DNA of 64,000 nucleotides from Halicephalobus mephisto (GCA_009193035.1 SWDT01000062.1:62001-126000); one strand, 5' to 3'. Positions 11,500 through 24,325 are shown, numbered from the stretch's first letter. Program-made: numbers and translations. The notes: generated from the letters alone by a model not told the origin.

Positions 11500-11650
11500 C
11501 TCTTTTACCAGTGCAAACCACACAGCGTTGGTCCCGAAGGGAAATACCCTGAGGACCAACGAAAAGCATACGATTATGGATTGGCAGTAATTTTAAGATT
11601 ACGCAATAATTTTTGTAGAGTTGTGATATACCTCGTGCCTTTGGCTCCAT
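11500..11650 (+). other. Repeated hairpin element, copy 1 (possible structured RNA or MITE)
   Basis: CGTTGGTCC (11526-11534) and GGACCAACG (11553-11561) are perfect complements enclosing CGAAGGGAAATACCCTGA, itself with GGG/CCC pairing potential. The flanks also match the copy at 46115-46255 (GATTATGGATTGGCAG against GATTGTGCATTGGCGG; TAGAGTTGTGATAT against CAGAGTTGTGTTGT). A degenerate reverse copy lies near 10135-10180. Function unknown. Confidence 0.55.
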
Positions 11651-11949
11651 AAAGTTGTTTTTTTATACTTTTCATCTAAATGCGGATCCGGAGTCCCTAG
11701 CTGCGGTCTAACACTTAGAAATTTCTGATCTTTGGAACTGGATTTTGGGGGACTTCAAGAATGCTTTTCATGACTTGACCTTTTGGAAGGAAGGCCCAAA
11801 TCCCTTACTTCAGACCATACTAATCCTCGTGGAGCTTCCAAAAGTCCCCTGTGGACCCTTCGAAAAATATTAAAATTTCGGAAATTTTTCATGACGACTT
11901 TGGTTCCAATCCAAAGCCAAGTAAATCCCCGGACCACACACAAAATGGG
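11651..11949. other. Relatively GC-rich unique segment, function unknown
   Basis: This stretch has balanced base composition unlike its neighbours and contains several near-palindromic words. Open frames here are short and show no recognisable domain. Confidence 0.4.
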
Positions 11950-12715
11950 TAACGGTATGTAATGTACCGATATATTAAAGCGACTTCAATATATTGATTC
12001 ATTAAGTCCAATGTACATGATACATTAGAGCTGTTTAGTGTACTTTTTTGCATGGAGCACTTGACATATAATATATGGATATATTAAAATAACTCTGATG
12101 TGTCAGGTATGTTGTATTCGATGTACTGATACCTCAAGTCGATATCGGTGCGTAGTATTCAATATATTGATATATTCAATATAATACATCAATATATCAA
12201 AACGGCTTGATGTGTGAGGTACATGATATTCAATGTACCGATGTATTAAGTTTATCTCAATATATAATATATAATGGGTAAATTGTAGTGATTTTGGATA
12301 TCATGTACCTCATACATCAATGTATCGATATATTAAGCTAATATCAATATACAGTATATCGATATATTAAAACGACTGCGATGTATCAAATACATTATAT
12401 TCAGTGTATCTGATACATAAAAACGATTCTGATGTATGAAGTACATTATATTCAATATACTAATGTATTCAGTTCATATCAATACATTATATTCAGTGTA
12501 TCTGATACATTAAAACAATTTCGATGTATTAAATACATTTCATTCAATATACTAATGTATTCAGTTCATATCAATACATTATATTCAATGTATCTGATAC
12601 ATTAAAATGTTTTCGATGTATTAAATATATTTTATTCAATATACTAATGTATTCAGTTCATATCAATACATTATATTCAGTGTATCTAATACATTAAGGC
12701 TGTTTTAACGTACTT
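11950..12715. repeat. AT-rich palindromic satellite, words TGTATCGATACATT
   Basis: Irregular units, later settling to about 120 bp, carry ATTCAGTTCATATCAATACA, TTATATTCAGTGTATCTGAT and ATGTATTAAATACATT. Nearly every word is a partial palindrome. Relatives lie at 2030-2540. Confidence 0.75.
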
Positions 12716-13549
12716 TTTTGTGTGCAGAGCTCAAACTCTAGATTTAGTCTCGTCTGGGAATTTCTGTTTTCTTGTTCGGGAATTTGTTTATTTTTATGTT
12801 TTTTACACAATTTTCCTCTTTTTTAAACTTTGATTATTTTCTTTAAAAAATTTATTTTTATTTTTTTATAAAAAATTTTGATTCTTAGAAATCTTTTTGA
12901 CCTCCATATGCCCTCCGGCAGATGGCCGTTTGTCTTCCAAAATTCAGAATTTTTTATTTAAAAACAAATTTTTTCATTCAGATTCTTCCATAAAAAAATT
13001 TCCGGAATATTGGTCCTGGGTGTGGCTTTATTGACTGCTACTTTGCAATTAGCATTTCGAAATAATTCTTTTGGCGTCTTTGACGTTTGGAAACGGTAGT
13101 GCTCAATTGGGTCTTTAATGTTTTTTGATTCCTGAACTACTACTCCGATTATGGATTCAGAAGACCATTGGAGAAGGTTCGGGTTTTCTGAACATTCCAA
13201 ATTTTCAAATATGTTTATTTTTTCGAAGAAAAATTGTAATTTAAAATAATTTTTTGAAACTTTTTTATAAATATTTTTTACTTTTATATTATAATTTTTT
13301 GAAATTCTCGCACAAAGAAAAATTATCCTAATTTCCTGATTATAAGCCCGGGTCAATCATAAAACCTTCTAGTCACTATAGGAAAATTTTCTGAGACTTT
13401 TTATATGAACTTGAGAAGTCTTTGATAGATTTAGCAATCATTTTTAATTGCTAATTTATTTTTGACTGTTTTTTTTTTGAAAAAATAAATATTTTTATCA
13501 ACAGTGTGGCGCTTTGTAACTGATGTGAGACCAACGAAAACGGTCGGAT
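12716..13549. other. Spacer with an unassigned minus-strand open frame
   Basis: A 132-codon minus-strand open frame (12958-13356) is the longest unique one in this region. It shows no recognised domain, is Lys/Asn/Ile-rich as expected from AT-rich DNA and has no obvious splice partners. I did not call it as a gene. Confidence 0.35.
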
Positions 13550-13554
13550 GAACG

Positions 13555-13640
13555 AGTTAATGATGGACCAATGGACATTGGATAAATGGATATTGGATAA
13601 ATGGATATTAGATAAATGGATATTGGATAAAGAATTCAAG
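13555..13640. repeat. 18-bp minisatellite, unit GGATAAATGGATATTA
   Basis: About four consecutive copies of an 18-bp unit (GATATTGGATAAATG) with one or two substitutions. Confidence 0.85.
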
Positions 13641-14395
13641 TCCATTGCTTAATTCCAAAAAGTTTCCTGATATTCGAGTCTGCTAGATCTCATCTGATAG
13701 AAGCAACTAAAGCTTCGATCAACGAACATTCGAAAATTGCGATAATTCCAAAAAAATTTACAAAATTGTTTACAAACAGAAATTAAAAGAAAATAGTTTG
13801 ACAATAGTGATTTGGTGATCTGCACAGAATTACTAAATAAGCGTTATTTTTCTGTTTATAAGCCAACCCCGTGTATAAGTCCGGATTTATAATCTCCAAA
13901 TTAGAGTAATTTAAAAAAATTAAAAAATTAATTTTCTTATTTTTGAACATTTCTAAAAATTTCTGGAAATTTCTTCCTGAGACAATTTTAAAATTATTTT
14001 TATTTTTTTTACTCAAAAAGTATCGTTTTCATTGGATATGTTTAGTCCGGATCAAATTCGAAACCAAAATTTTCAAAAAAAATCCTAGAGGAAGTTAAAT
14101 GAGAAATTGGATTTTTCAAGTCCGTGAAAAAAGTTTGATTTTTATTTTTTTAGACAAATTTAAAATTATTTTTATAATTTTCTAATAATTTTAAAATTTT
14201 AAAAATGTTTTATTTTTAATTTTTAATTTATTATTTACGACTAGGATTTTTCAGAATCTGATGAATGATTCTGATATATTCGGAAATTTTGAAAGTCATG
14301 GAGTTTTCAGAATCCAATTAGAATTCCTAAAATTTAGATCCTAGATGTTAAAAATATTCTAGAAATGTTTATTTGAATAATTTTTAGCTTTTTTA
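13641..14395. other. AT-rich spacer, nothing recognised
   Basis: No supported exon, RNA or repeat beyond general A/T runs. Confidence 0.4.
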
Positions 14396-14399
14396 ATAA

Positions 14400-15345
14400 T
14401 ATAACAATCAAATTTGGCATTTGTTCACATTTTGTCAAAAACTGATTTTTGGCATTCGTTCTCTTTTCACTAAAGATTAATTTTTGGCATTCGTTCACAT
14501 TTTGTCAAAGATTAATTTTTGGCATTCGTTCACATTTCGCCAAAAATCTAAATTGGCATTCGTTCACATTTCGCCAAAGATTAATTTCTGGCATTCATTC
14601 TCTTTTCACTAAAGATTAATTTTTGGCATTCGTTCATATTTCGCCAAAAATTCAAATTTGGCATTCGTTCTCTTTTCACCAAAGACTAATTCCTGGCATT
14701 TATTCATTTTTTTCAAAGTTTAATTTCTTTAATTTTTAAATCATAATTTTGCAGAATTTAGTAGAAATTCGAAATCATATATGAAATATAAAATTTTGCA
14801 AATTCGTGTCTAGACCATTTCGTTAAAAGAACTAATTTTTAACGTTTATAATATATGAAAATCATAATTTGCATAAATTAACTTCTCACCGAAGATCCAA
14901 ATTTAGCAATTTTCATATTTGGTCAAAGTTTAATTTTTTATTTTTCAAATTAGAAACTTAAAATTTTAAAACTTTCGTGTCGAGACATGTTTATAAAAAA
15001 ATTTATTTTTAACTTTTTTAATGATATAAAATTCAAGTTTGGTATTTATTCATTTTTTGCCAAAAATTAAAAATTGGCATTTGTTCACTTTTCGCCAAAA
15101 ATTAAAAATTGGCATTTGTTAACTTTTTGCCAAAAATTAATTTTTTAAAATTAGAATGTTCCAGAATCTTCTAAAATTTAGAATTTTGAAGTTTTTGTAT
15201 TGAAACATCCCCATCATAAGCTTTATTTTTAACTTTTTTGAAAATATAAAAATCAAGTTTGGCATTTGTTAACTTTTCGTCAAAGATCTAAATTTGGCAA
15301 TTTTCACTTTTTGTCAGAAATTAATATTTTAATTTTTTAAGTAGA
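14400..15345. repeat. Array of GGCATTCGTTCACATTTCGC units
   Basis: Units of about 35-45 bases (GGCATTCGTTCACATTTCGC, CAAAAATTAATTTTT) repeat about eight times at 14415-14715 and, more diverged, at 15040-15310. The same unit recurs at 19720-20430 and, reversed, at 57080-57235. Confidence 0.8.
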
Positions 15346-15559
15346 ATCTTTCAGATTTTCGAAAATTGAATAATATATGAAATTTAAAATCCTAAAAATC
15401 TCTACCGACACAATTTTGTAAATCATAACTTAATATTTTTGAAAATTAACAAACTATAAACTTTGTTTTTCCATATTTTTATAATTTTCTAGATATACCT
15501 TTTACTTTACATAATCCATTCCCAGTACAGAATACAATAAATACAGAGATAATTTTCCA
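15346..15559. other. AT-rich spacer
   Basis: No feature recognised. Confidence 0.35.
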
Positions 15560-15965
15560 ATGTCGAGGTTTATAAAGAGGTCAACATCAAAGTCAAAATT
15601 AATGTCAAAATCAAAATCGACATCATTATTAAAGTTATTATTAAAATCAAAGTCGATATCATTGTCGAAGTTGATACCAAAATCGACATTGTCGAAGTCG
15701 GCATTAAGATCAAAGTCGATATCATTGTCAAAGTTGATATAATTGTCGAAGTTGTTATTAAAATCAAAGTCGATATTATTGTCGAAGTTGATATCAAAAT
15801 CAAACTCGGTATCATTGTCGAAGATGATATCAAAATCAAAATTGACGTTATTTTCAAAGTTGATATCATTGTCGAAGTTGATATCAAAGTCAAAATCGAC
15901 ATTAAAAATAAAATCAAAATCGAAATTAAAATTAAAATCTGCAATTTGCTTGCAGCATTTGAACA
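15560..15965. repeat. Low-complexity array open on both strands
   Basis: Imperfect 9- and 18-base units (TCAAAGTCGATATCATTGTC, GAAGTTGATATCAAAATC) fill about 400 bases. The 9-base modularity leaves long frames open on both strands: 133 codons minus, 60 and 78 codons plus. The predicted peptides are monotonous (KSKSISLSKL-like; ISTSTMISTL-like), so coding is not claimed. Confidence 0.75.
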
Positions 15966-16283
15966 GATCAAATTATTAGATTTTCGTAAAAAAATAAATT
16001 TGATTTTGATGTCGACTTTTTTATAGACCTCAACACAGGTCTTTGAAAATTTCGTTTTTGGTCGTCATTTTTCAAAAATGATCTTTTCAAAGTTTAAAAT
16101 AATTTTTTTAGAATGAATTTAAAGAATTATCTCATGACACGGTATATTCGTTCAAAAAAATTACGTAATTTATCTGACGACTTCAGAATGAAATTTTTAG
16201 GCCAATTATTTGGTTTCGCAGCTGATGATGACGTGACTCTCGTTTTTTAAAATATTTTTCTAGTGGGCAGTTTTTGATTAATT
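15966..16283. other. AT-rich spacer
   Basis: No supported feature. A CAATTTGCTTGCAGCATT phrase near 15940 resembles the repeat at 31.55-31.81 kb. Confidence 0.35.
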
Positions 16284-17050
16284 TTATTCTACAGTATTAA
16301 GATTAAAAATTTTAAAAAAATTAGGTATTTCAAGACTAGTGGATAAGTTAAGGAATGTTCGCAGTAGGGCCTAGTTGTACTAGTAGGCGACAGGAAGGAG
16401 AATGATTTTCAGGGGTTTTCGTGTTGAGAATTGTTTCTCTTTTGAGTTAGTTTTCGCGACAAGATCTAGTTGTAGTAGTGTATGAATGATTGAAATGATT
16501 TCCAAAGAGTTTCGTGATGAAAGTTGTTCTTTATCTAACTTCGACTCGCACTGGTAAACGATCGAATTTCAATTAATTTTCGTCAATTTTGTGCCAAAAG
16601 TTGTTAACTTTTCGGAAGTTGTTTTTGCGCTAAGTTGCACTAAGACTGATAAGTTAAATGACTGGAGAGGTCTTCGGGGACTTTGGCGGCGAGAGTTGAT
16701 TTGCTTCTTGCTGGTGTTTGTTGGGGTCGACTGGTACTGATGGAAGAACGGAGCTGTCACGGTCTTCGGGGATTTCCGTGACGAGAGCTGCTGTCTGTCT
16801 CGGGTTGCTGCATTACGTCCAGGAAACAAGAGTTGGTGTGGGTCCTGGGGGCTTGGACGGAGTTACTTGCACCCTCCCGGACGATGTTTCGAGACCAGTT
16901 CCATCGGTACTTCTGATTCAGAATTCGGAACTTCCTCCTCGAAAGTTAACTTTTTTCTGAAATTATTTTCCACCAAATTCCACTTTTATTAGTACTTTTG
17001 GAAATTCACAATGATCTTCGACAAATTCCTCCACAAAAGTCGATTTCGTT
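16284..17050. repeat. Segmental duplication, copy 1
   Basis: Nearly identical to 26880-27555. Shared landmarks include GACTAGTGGATAAGTTAAGG, GACAGGAAGGAGAATGATTT, GGGTTGCTGCATTACGTCCA and TGGGGGCTTGGACGGAG. This copy has about 110 extra bases (about 16583-16695). The GC-richer half (16695-16940) is open on both strands in both copies, but no domain is recognised. A GGGATTTCCGTGACGAGAG phrase carries the window-wide core motif. Confidence 0.85.
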
Positions 17051-17324
17051 TTTAATCATTTTTTAGTTTCTACTTACAGTAATAGAATTAATTTATTTCA
17101 TTTTTAATTATGTTCGTGATGAGAATTGATTTTTATTTTTATGTAATTTCTTCCTAATTCATTAATAAACGAATGAGCTCATTATGGCCTCGGGGGATTT
17201 GCGTAGTGGAAGCTGACTTCATCCTCGTGACAGCTATTTTTCCATTTTTTAAATAATTCAGCGAATATTGCAAATCCGGGACTATTACGGTCTTCAAAGA
17301 TTTCAGTTTACGTTTCGCGACTGT

Positions 17325-18120
17325 TGAGATAAAAAACAAAAGTATTATAACAATCTACTAAAGCAATAAAAACACAATTTAAATTAAATCTTAACACAAT
17401 GCAATTGACAGTTTTTCTTATACATTACAGTATTCTACGGTCCTTGATATTCAGGTTGTCTATTGAGATGTTCTTTTTTAATTTAATTCCCTGTCTCAAC
17501 AGTAACCTAATTATAGGTCATGTTATTTTGATCAAAAACCAACTATTAAGATAGAAAACAAAATAATAATAACAATCTTTACTAAAATAATAAAAACACA
17601 ATTTATATTAAATCTTAACAGAATATAATTGATAATTTTTCTTATACATTACAGTATTCTACGGTTCCTGATATTCAAGATATCGCTTCAGGACCTCTCT
17701 AGTATAGTTTCTGTCTCAACAGTAACCTAATTATAGGTCATGTTATGTTGATCAAAAACCAGCTGTTGAAATAGAAAACAAAATAATAATAATAATCTTT
17801 ACTAACACAATAAAGATACAATTTATATATTTTCTCTCACACAATAGAACCGAGTGTCTTACTCATGATACACAATATTCTACAGTTCCTAATATTCAGG
17901 TTCTCATTTCAGACCTCTCCTTGTAGTCTAGTTTCTGTATCAACAGTAATCTAAAAATAGATCGGGCTATATCGATCAAAAACCAGCTGTTGAAATAGAA
18001 AATAAAAGTACAATGATTTTTATTAAAACAATAAAGATACAATTTATATATTTTCTCCCAAACAATACAACCAAGAGGCTTACTCATGCCCTACAGTACT
18101 CTATGATGTCATTTCAGGTG
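17325..18120. repeat. Satellite array A, unit about 220 bp
   Basis: Three to four head-to-tail units, with AGAAAACAAAATAATAAT starts at 17552 and 17771 and a variant at 17994. Each has CAATTTATAT, ACAGTATTCTACGGTTCCTG, CAGGACCTCTC and TTTCTGTCTCAACAGTAACC. The same family in the same orientation is found at 34400-35040. Confidence 0.85.
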
Positions 18121-18299
18121 TTCTTTTCTGGTTTAGTTTTGTCTCCCAATAACGAAAAAATTTTTTATAATTAATTTTTGGAACATTATCCAATTTTATT
18201 AAATTTAATATATGTCACGGTTATGTGTTTAAAAAACTTTTCGGATTAATTATAAGCTTACCGATTTCGAAGTTCACGTGACTATTTCCTTTCAAGACC
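18121..18299. other. AT-rich spacer
   Basis: Nothing recognised. Confidence 0.3.
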
Positions 18300-19015
18300 A
18301 AGTGGAAGATTTTTATGAAAAAATTCCATAGTCAAAATGGAAAATATAAAAATTCACATAAATATAATTTTATTTTAAGATTATATGAAATTATAAAAAG
18401 TAGTTTTTAATGGTCCTAAGTGGAAAATGCATAAAAATGAAGAGTGTAATTTCCGCTTAGGATTATATGGGAATTTTACGAAAATTAACACTTCCAAATG
18501 ATCCCGAATAAAAACCACAAAGCAATTTTGAGTATAGTTTCTTTTTAAGACCATTTGAGATTTTGAAAAATGTTTTTTAATATTTCCGAGTAGAAAATAT
18601 ATAAGAAATTAAAAATATAATTTCTTCTTAAGACCATTTGAGATTTTGAAAAATGTTTTTTAATATTCCCGACTGGAAGATACATAAGAAATTAGAGATA
18701 TAATTTTACATTCAAAACTATTTAAAATTTTAAAAACTTTTTTCGATGGTCTCGAGTGAAAAATACATAGAAAATTAGAGATATAATTTCTTCTTAAGAT
18801 CATTTAAAACTTCGAAAAATATTTCTTGATGGTCCCGAATGAAAAATACATAAAAAATTAGAGATATAATTTCTTCTTAAGACTATTTGAGATTTTGGAA
18901 AATATTTCTTGATGGTCCCGAGTGGAAGATACATAGAAAATTAGAAATATAATTTCTTCTTAAGACCATTTGAGATTTTGGAAAATATTTCTTAATGGTC
19001 CCGAGTGGAAAATAT
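18300..19015. repeat. Tandem array of about 90 bp, core GGTCCCGAGTGGAA
   Basis: About seven units carry TTCTTCTTAAGACCATTTGA, GATTTTGGAAAATATTTC and TGGTCCCGAGTGGAAGATAC. Later units are the most alike. Confidence 0.85.
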
Positions 19016-19719
19016 ATCCAGATAATTTCACAGATTAGTCTGCTGATTTTCGACCTTTAGATGGCTGTTTATTCGGGAAAATTAACTGCAGATGTTTCTT
19101 TTACTTCTGTAAATTTTTGATTATTCTTTACTGCCAAAGTCTGCTGAATTTCTCCTTAAAAAACTTTGAAAATATCATCCAAGTTGTTTTTTAATTCCGA
19201 AATGTCAGATGTTCAAAATTAATTTTAATTTTTGGATAAATAACGGAACTTTTTATGAAATTAAAATAAATTATTATATATTTTTAAATTTTAAGTTTTT
19301 AAATTGATTTTAATTTTGTAATTTTTAAATTTTTATATTAATTTTAATTTTTAAATTGATTTTAATTTTTTAATTTATTTTAATTTTGTAATTTTGTAAT
19401 TTTTTAATTAATTTTAATTTTAAAATTTATTTTAATTTTAAAATTTATTTTCATTTTGTAATTTTGTAATTTTGTAATTTTGTAATTTTTTAATTTTTAT
19501 ATTAATTTTAATTTTTAAATTGATTTTAATTTTTAAATTTATTTTAATTTTTTTAAGGGATTCTGTAGAAGTTTCCGGAATTCAGTGAAAAAATTTTATA
19601 GATTTTAAAATTTGTGTCATCAAAAAATGGAATTTTGGAGATTTCTAAAATTTCGGAAATTCATATTGAGGCATTTTTGTAAAAAAATTTACTTTTAACT
19701 TTTTTAATAATATAAAAAT
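19016..19719. repeat. Spacer and low-complexity TTTTAATTTT tract
   Basis: From about 19260 to 19555 the sequence is an irregular array of AATTTTAATTTTGTAATTTT units. The flanks are ordinary AT-rich DNA. Confidence 0.6.
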
Positions 19720-20430
19720 CAAGTTTGGCATTTATCCATTTCTCGCCAAAGATCTAAATTTGGTAATTTTCACACTTTGCCAAAAATTTAAATTTGGCAT
19801 TTATTCATTTTTCGCCAAAAATTAAAAATTGGCATTTATTTACATTTCGTTAAAAATTAATTTTTTTTAAAATTAGAATGTTTCAGAATCTTCTGAAATT
19901 TAGAATTCTGAAACTTTCGTGTCGACATATTTCTATAAAAAAATTTAATTTTTAATTTTTTTAATGATATAAAAATCCCGATCGACATTCATTCACATTT
20001 CTCCAAAGATTCGTTTTTAGTTTTAATTCACATTTCGCCAAAATTTCAAAATTAACAATTTTCACATTTCTTCAAGAATTCGTTTTCAGTGTTCATTCAC
20101 ATTTCGCCAAAATTTCAAAATTAACATTTTTCTCCAAAAATTTGTTTTCAATGTTCATTCACATTTCGCCAAAATTTCAAAATTAACATTTTTCACATCT
20201 TTTGAAAGATTTATTTTTGACATTCATTCATATTTCGCCAAAAATTCAAAATTAACAATTTTCACATTTCGCTAAAATTTCAAAATTAACATTTTTCTCC
20301 AAAAATTTGTTTTCAATGTTCATTCACATTTCGCCAAAATTTTAAAATTAACATTTTTCACATCTCTTGAAAGATTCATTTTTGACATTCATTCATATTT
20401 TGCTAAAGATCTAAATTTGGCATTTGTTTT
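19720..20430. repeat. Second GGCATT/TTCACATTTCGCC array
   Basis: Units of about 40-60 bases such as TGTTCATTCACATTTCGCCA, AAATTTCAAAATTAAC and ATTTTTCACATCT repeat about eight times. They are related to the array at 14400-15345. Confidence 0.75.
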
Positions 20431-20949
20431 GTTTTCTTCAAAGTTTAATTTCTCGAATTTCTCATTGAGATATCTTCATCATAAACTTCATTTTTAACTT
20501 TTTTAACAGTAGTTCCGACGAGTTCGTGTGAATCATGGTCCGGAACGTTTTTCAACTGGCACTCCTTGTTTAAAATTAGAATTTCAGAAATTTGAGAATA
20601 ATTTTATTTTTTTAAAAAGTCTTTTTTTTCAATTTTTTTAAAAATTTATTTTTTTTTCGATTTAAAAAAATTTATTTTTCAATTTTTTTAGAAATTTATT
20701 TTTTTTCGATTTTTTAGAAAATTTATTTTTTTTTTCAATTTTTTAGAAATTTATTTTTTTAAAATTTTTAAGTGATAAAATTAAACAATAATTTTTTCAC
20801 ATTAAATTGAATAATTTTTTTAAAACTTTTAATGAAAAATTTTCTTGAAAATTAAATTTTAAAAAATTTTGCGTTTTTTGTTTTTTCAAAGAACAATGGA
20901 AAAATTCGTTTTTGAAAAGCATCATTTTTTGTAATTTTCAGAATATATT
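20431..20949. other. AT-rich spacer with TTTTTTCAATTTTTTAGAAA runs
   Basis: Mostly homopolymer-like T and A runs. No supported exon. Confidence 0.4.
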
Positions 20950-21225
20950 AATTTTTTTGAAAATTTGGATTTTTTCAACTTTTTTGGTCTTGATTGGAAA
21001 GTTGAGAATTCATGTTAAGATCATTTTTAAAATTCCTACAGTAAGTTTTTTTGAAAATTCGAATTTTTCAAATTTTTTGGTCTTGATTGGAAAGTTGAGA
21101 ATTCGTGTTAAAATTATTTTTAAAATTTCTACAGTAAGTTTTTTTGAAAATTCAGAAAACCGTGAGAATTTTAATTTTTTTTCAACTTTTTAGTCTTGAT
21201 TGAAAAGTTTGAGAATTTCTGATGA
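20950..21225. repeat. Three-copy tandem repeat of about 105 bp
   Basis: Units contain TTTTGGTCTTGATTGGAAAG, TTGAGAATTCGTGTTAA and CCTACAGTAAGTTTTTTT. The open frame at 20912-21193 is repeat-driven (SNFLVLIGKLRI twice) and not called. Confidence 0.75.
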
Positions 21226-22560
21226 GACATTTTTAAAATTTTTTTATAACTAAAATTTTTAAAAATATATTATCATCTAAATTTTTTAAAATCAAATAAT
21301 CATAAAATTTTGCAATTTTTGGTCTTGACCAGAAAATTGCGAAATTCTTGTGGAGCTATTTTAAAACATCTTTTTTTTGCTTATGTGGGAACCAATTCTT
21401 TTTTCATACTGTGCCTCCAGTGCCATCTAAACACAAAGTTCTCTAAATTTTGGTCTCAACCAGAAAGTTAAAAATTCACGTTGAGATTGTTTTTTCTAAA
21501 TTATGTGAGAAACAGTTCTTTTTTTTGTAATGATAAGTTTAAATATTTTTTAAAGACATAAACCTAAAATTCAAAAATTTCTGATCTCGAGTGGAAAATT
21601 TTAGAATTTCTTTTTAAGACCGTTTTTATGATTTTTCGATAATTATTAATTTTTCAAAATAAAAATAATGATTTTCTACTCTAAGAATTTTATTAATCTT
21701 AAATTCAAAAATTTCTAGTCCCGGGTGGAAAATTTCAGAATTTCTTTTCAAGACCTTTTTTTGGAAATTTTGTGATTATTATTTCTATTTTTGTAATTGC
21801 ATGAATTTCTAATTTTCTACATTTACGTCAATTAATTGTAATTTTGCGTTTTAATTGAAAATTTCCAAAATTTTTCGTCAAGAGCATATTTTTAGAAACT
21901 TGTAACAGATGTTTTTACGTTTCATGATAATCTAATTTTGAACCTCAAAAGTCTATGTAAATTCAAAAAATTGTTTTTTGGTCCCAACTGGAAAACTCCC
22001 GTCTAGACTTTGAAATTTCATATTAAATATTCTTAGTTCTTACAGTATGATTTTAGAATCTTCCAGATATACAAAAATCAGAAATTTTATAACTTTTAGT
22101 CCTAAGTGGAAAATTTCAAACTTTCGTGTTGAGACATTTTTAAGATTTTGTAAGTTTTTTTATTTTTTATAATAATGTAATTTTGAAACTTTTGGAATAG
22201 ATCTAAATTTTATATCTTTTGGTCTCAAGTGGAAAATTTAGAAATTTCGTGTTGAGACATTTTTAAGATTTTGTAAGTTTTTTTATTTTTCATAATAATG
22301 TAATTTTGAAACTTTTGGAATAGATCTAAATTTTATAACTTTTGGTCTCAAGTGGAAAATTTAGAAATTTCGTGTTGAGACATTTTTAAAAATCTTGTAA
22401 GTTTTTCTATTTTTTATAATAATGTAATTTTGAAACTTTTGGAATAGATCTAAATTTTATAATTTTATATCTTTTGGTCCTAAATGGAAAATTTCGAAGA
22501 ATTACTGTCTAGACTTTTTCTTCGGAATTTCATATTAAATATTCTTAGTTCTCACAGTAT
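21226..22560. repeat. GGTCTCAAGTGGAAAATTT repeats, ending in a 120-bp array
   Basis: Diverged copies of GGTCTCAACCAGAAAGTT and GTCCCGGGTGGAAAATTTC occur from 21310. Between 22090 and 22490 a unit of about 120 bp repeats three to four times (TTTCGTGTTGAGACATTTTT, AATAATGTAATTTTGAAACT, TGGTCTCAAGTGGAAAATTT). Each unit therefore holds the core motif in both orientations. Confidence 0.8.
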
Positions 22561-22889
22561 GATTTCAGAAATCCATGAAATCCATCTTCCGTTAATTGGA
22601 AAAGCCCGGGTTATTGGTTATTCAATAAAAAAAACTTAAAACGTGGGGGATGTTGTATTTTTGACTTTGTAATTTTCTCTGAATAATTTCCACTTCATTT
22701 CATATTCGGAAAAATTTTAAATTTAATTTTGGTTTTTAAACAAAAAAATTTTTCAATTTAATGAGAAATATTAATTTTTTATTTTTTATTGATTTTGGAT
22801 AAAATTTTATTTTTGATAAATGAGTTGACGAAATCTGAGCTTGAACCGCGGTCTTGTTTCATGTCGTTTCCTCTACCTTGCCGCCTCCT
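22561..22889. other. AT-rich spacer
   Basis: No feature supported; an open frame at 22789-23001 has no recognisable domain. Confidence 0.35.
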
Positions 22890-23350
22890 CGTCACATCAA
22901 GTTCCAATTTTCCAAAAAATAAAATGTCAAAAAAGTTCAAATTTTCTTTCCGGGACCAAAAATTTTTAATTTTATTCTTTTTAAGAAAAAAGATTTTTTA
23001 AATTTTTTCGTTTTGAGGTAAAGAAAGTTCAAATTTTCTTTCCGGGACCAAATATTTTTAATTTTATTCTTTTTGATAAAAAAGATTTTTTAAATTTTCC
23101 TTTTTGGGACCAATGATTATTCTAATTTTTCTCTTCAAAAAAAATTTGAATTGTTTTTCTTCTCAAGACCAAGAATTTTAAAATTTATTTTTTTCAAAAA
23201 CTTTTAATTTTTCTTTTTGGGACCAATGATTATTTTATATTTATTGTTCTCGGAACTAAAAATTGTTTCAAATTTATTCTATTCGGAACCGATGATTGTT
23301 TTGCATTTTCTGTTTCCGGGACTAAAACTTATTGAAGATTTATTTTTTTC
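22890..23350. repeat. Short repeats with CTTTCCGGGACCAAAAATTT
   Basis: Five to six copies of a unit of about 60-70 bases carry TTTCCGGGACCA or TTTTTGGGACCAATGATTAT. Confidence 0.65.
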
Positions 23351-23880
23351 AAATACAAACAACTTTTGGATTCTTGCGTTTTTCCAACGGTTATTTTGCT
23401 GTAATTACCTATTCAGGGGCATTTTCCGTTTTTTAATGCAAATTGAAAAAAGTTTGGATTCTTGAATCAAAAATGTTTTTCAAATACACGTAAAATTTCA
23501 GATTTGTTTTAAATTTTCTGGATTTTTTAAAATAAAATTTAAAAAAAAATTAAAATTTTTAAAAATTAAAATTAAAAAAAAATAAAATTTTTAAAAAAAA
23601 TAAAACTTTTAAAAAATTTAAAAAAAGAATAAAATTTTTAAAATTATATAAAAAAAATTTTTTTAAATTAATATTTTTCAATGTTTTTTTTAAATATTTC
23701 CATTTTTTTCGAAAAATTTTAAAAATAATATTTAAAAAATTTTTAAAAGTAATGTTTTTGAGGTTTTTAAAGTAATTTTTTGATTATTTAGATTTAAAAA
23801 ATAAAATTTTCATTTTATTAATTTATTTTTCGAATTTACTTTTTTAAAATCAATTTTTAATTTTATTTCTTAAAGTAACT
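23351..23880. other. Low-complexity AT-rich tract
   Basis: A- and T-run mosaics (AAAATTTTTAAAAAAAATAA) with no feature. Confidence 0.4.
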
Positions 23881-23884
23881 AATG

Positions 23885-24325
23885 ATGGAATTTCCTTCAG
23901 CGAATTCTTTAATCATGATAAAAATTACGAAATTATTATATAAAATCAACGTAAAAGTTACCGTAGTTTTGACGAGATCCCTGGTATTCGTGTTGGGACG
24001 ATTTCGTAATAACATTTATTTTTGTTCTTTTTTAATACGATTTATGGAGTCCATCTTCGATGAATTCTTTAATCATGATAAAAAATACGAAACAGAGGTT
24101 ACTGTAGTCCTCATAAGATCTTTGATATTCGTGTTGGGACAATTTCGTAATAATGTTTATTTTTGTTCTTTTTTAATACGATTTATGGAGTTCATCTTCG
24201 ATGAATTCTTTAATCTTGATAAAAATTACAAAATTATTACATAAAATCAACGTAAAAGTTACTGTAATCCTCACGAGATCCCTGGTACTCGTGTTTGGAC
24301 AATTTCGTAATAACGTTTATTTTTG
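23885..24325. repeat. Tandem repeat of about 175 bp, nearly three copies
   Basis: Units contain GAATTCTTTAATCATGATAA, GATCCCTGGTATTCGTGTTG and TTTATTTTTGTTCTTTTTTA. The open frame 23882-24244 reads the repeat twice (VLTRSLVFVLGRFRNN) and was not called. Confidence 0.8.

Noticed and set aside
12958..13356. 132-codon minus-strand open frame
   Set aside because: No recognisable domain, Lys/Asn/Ile-rich as expected from AT-rich DNA, no splice partners or start context.
15570..15971. 133-codon minus frame and overlapping plus frames as possible genes
   Set aside because: The sequence is a 9/18-base repeat, which keeps frames open on both strands; the peptides are simple repeats.
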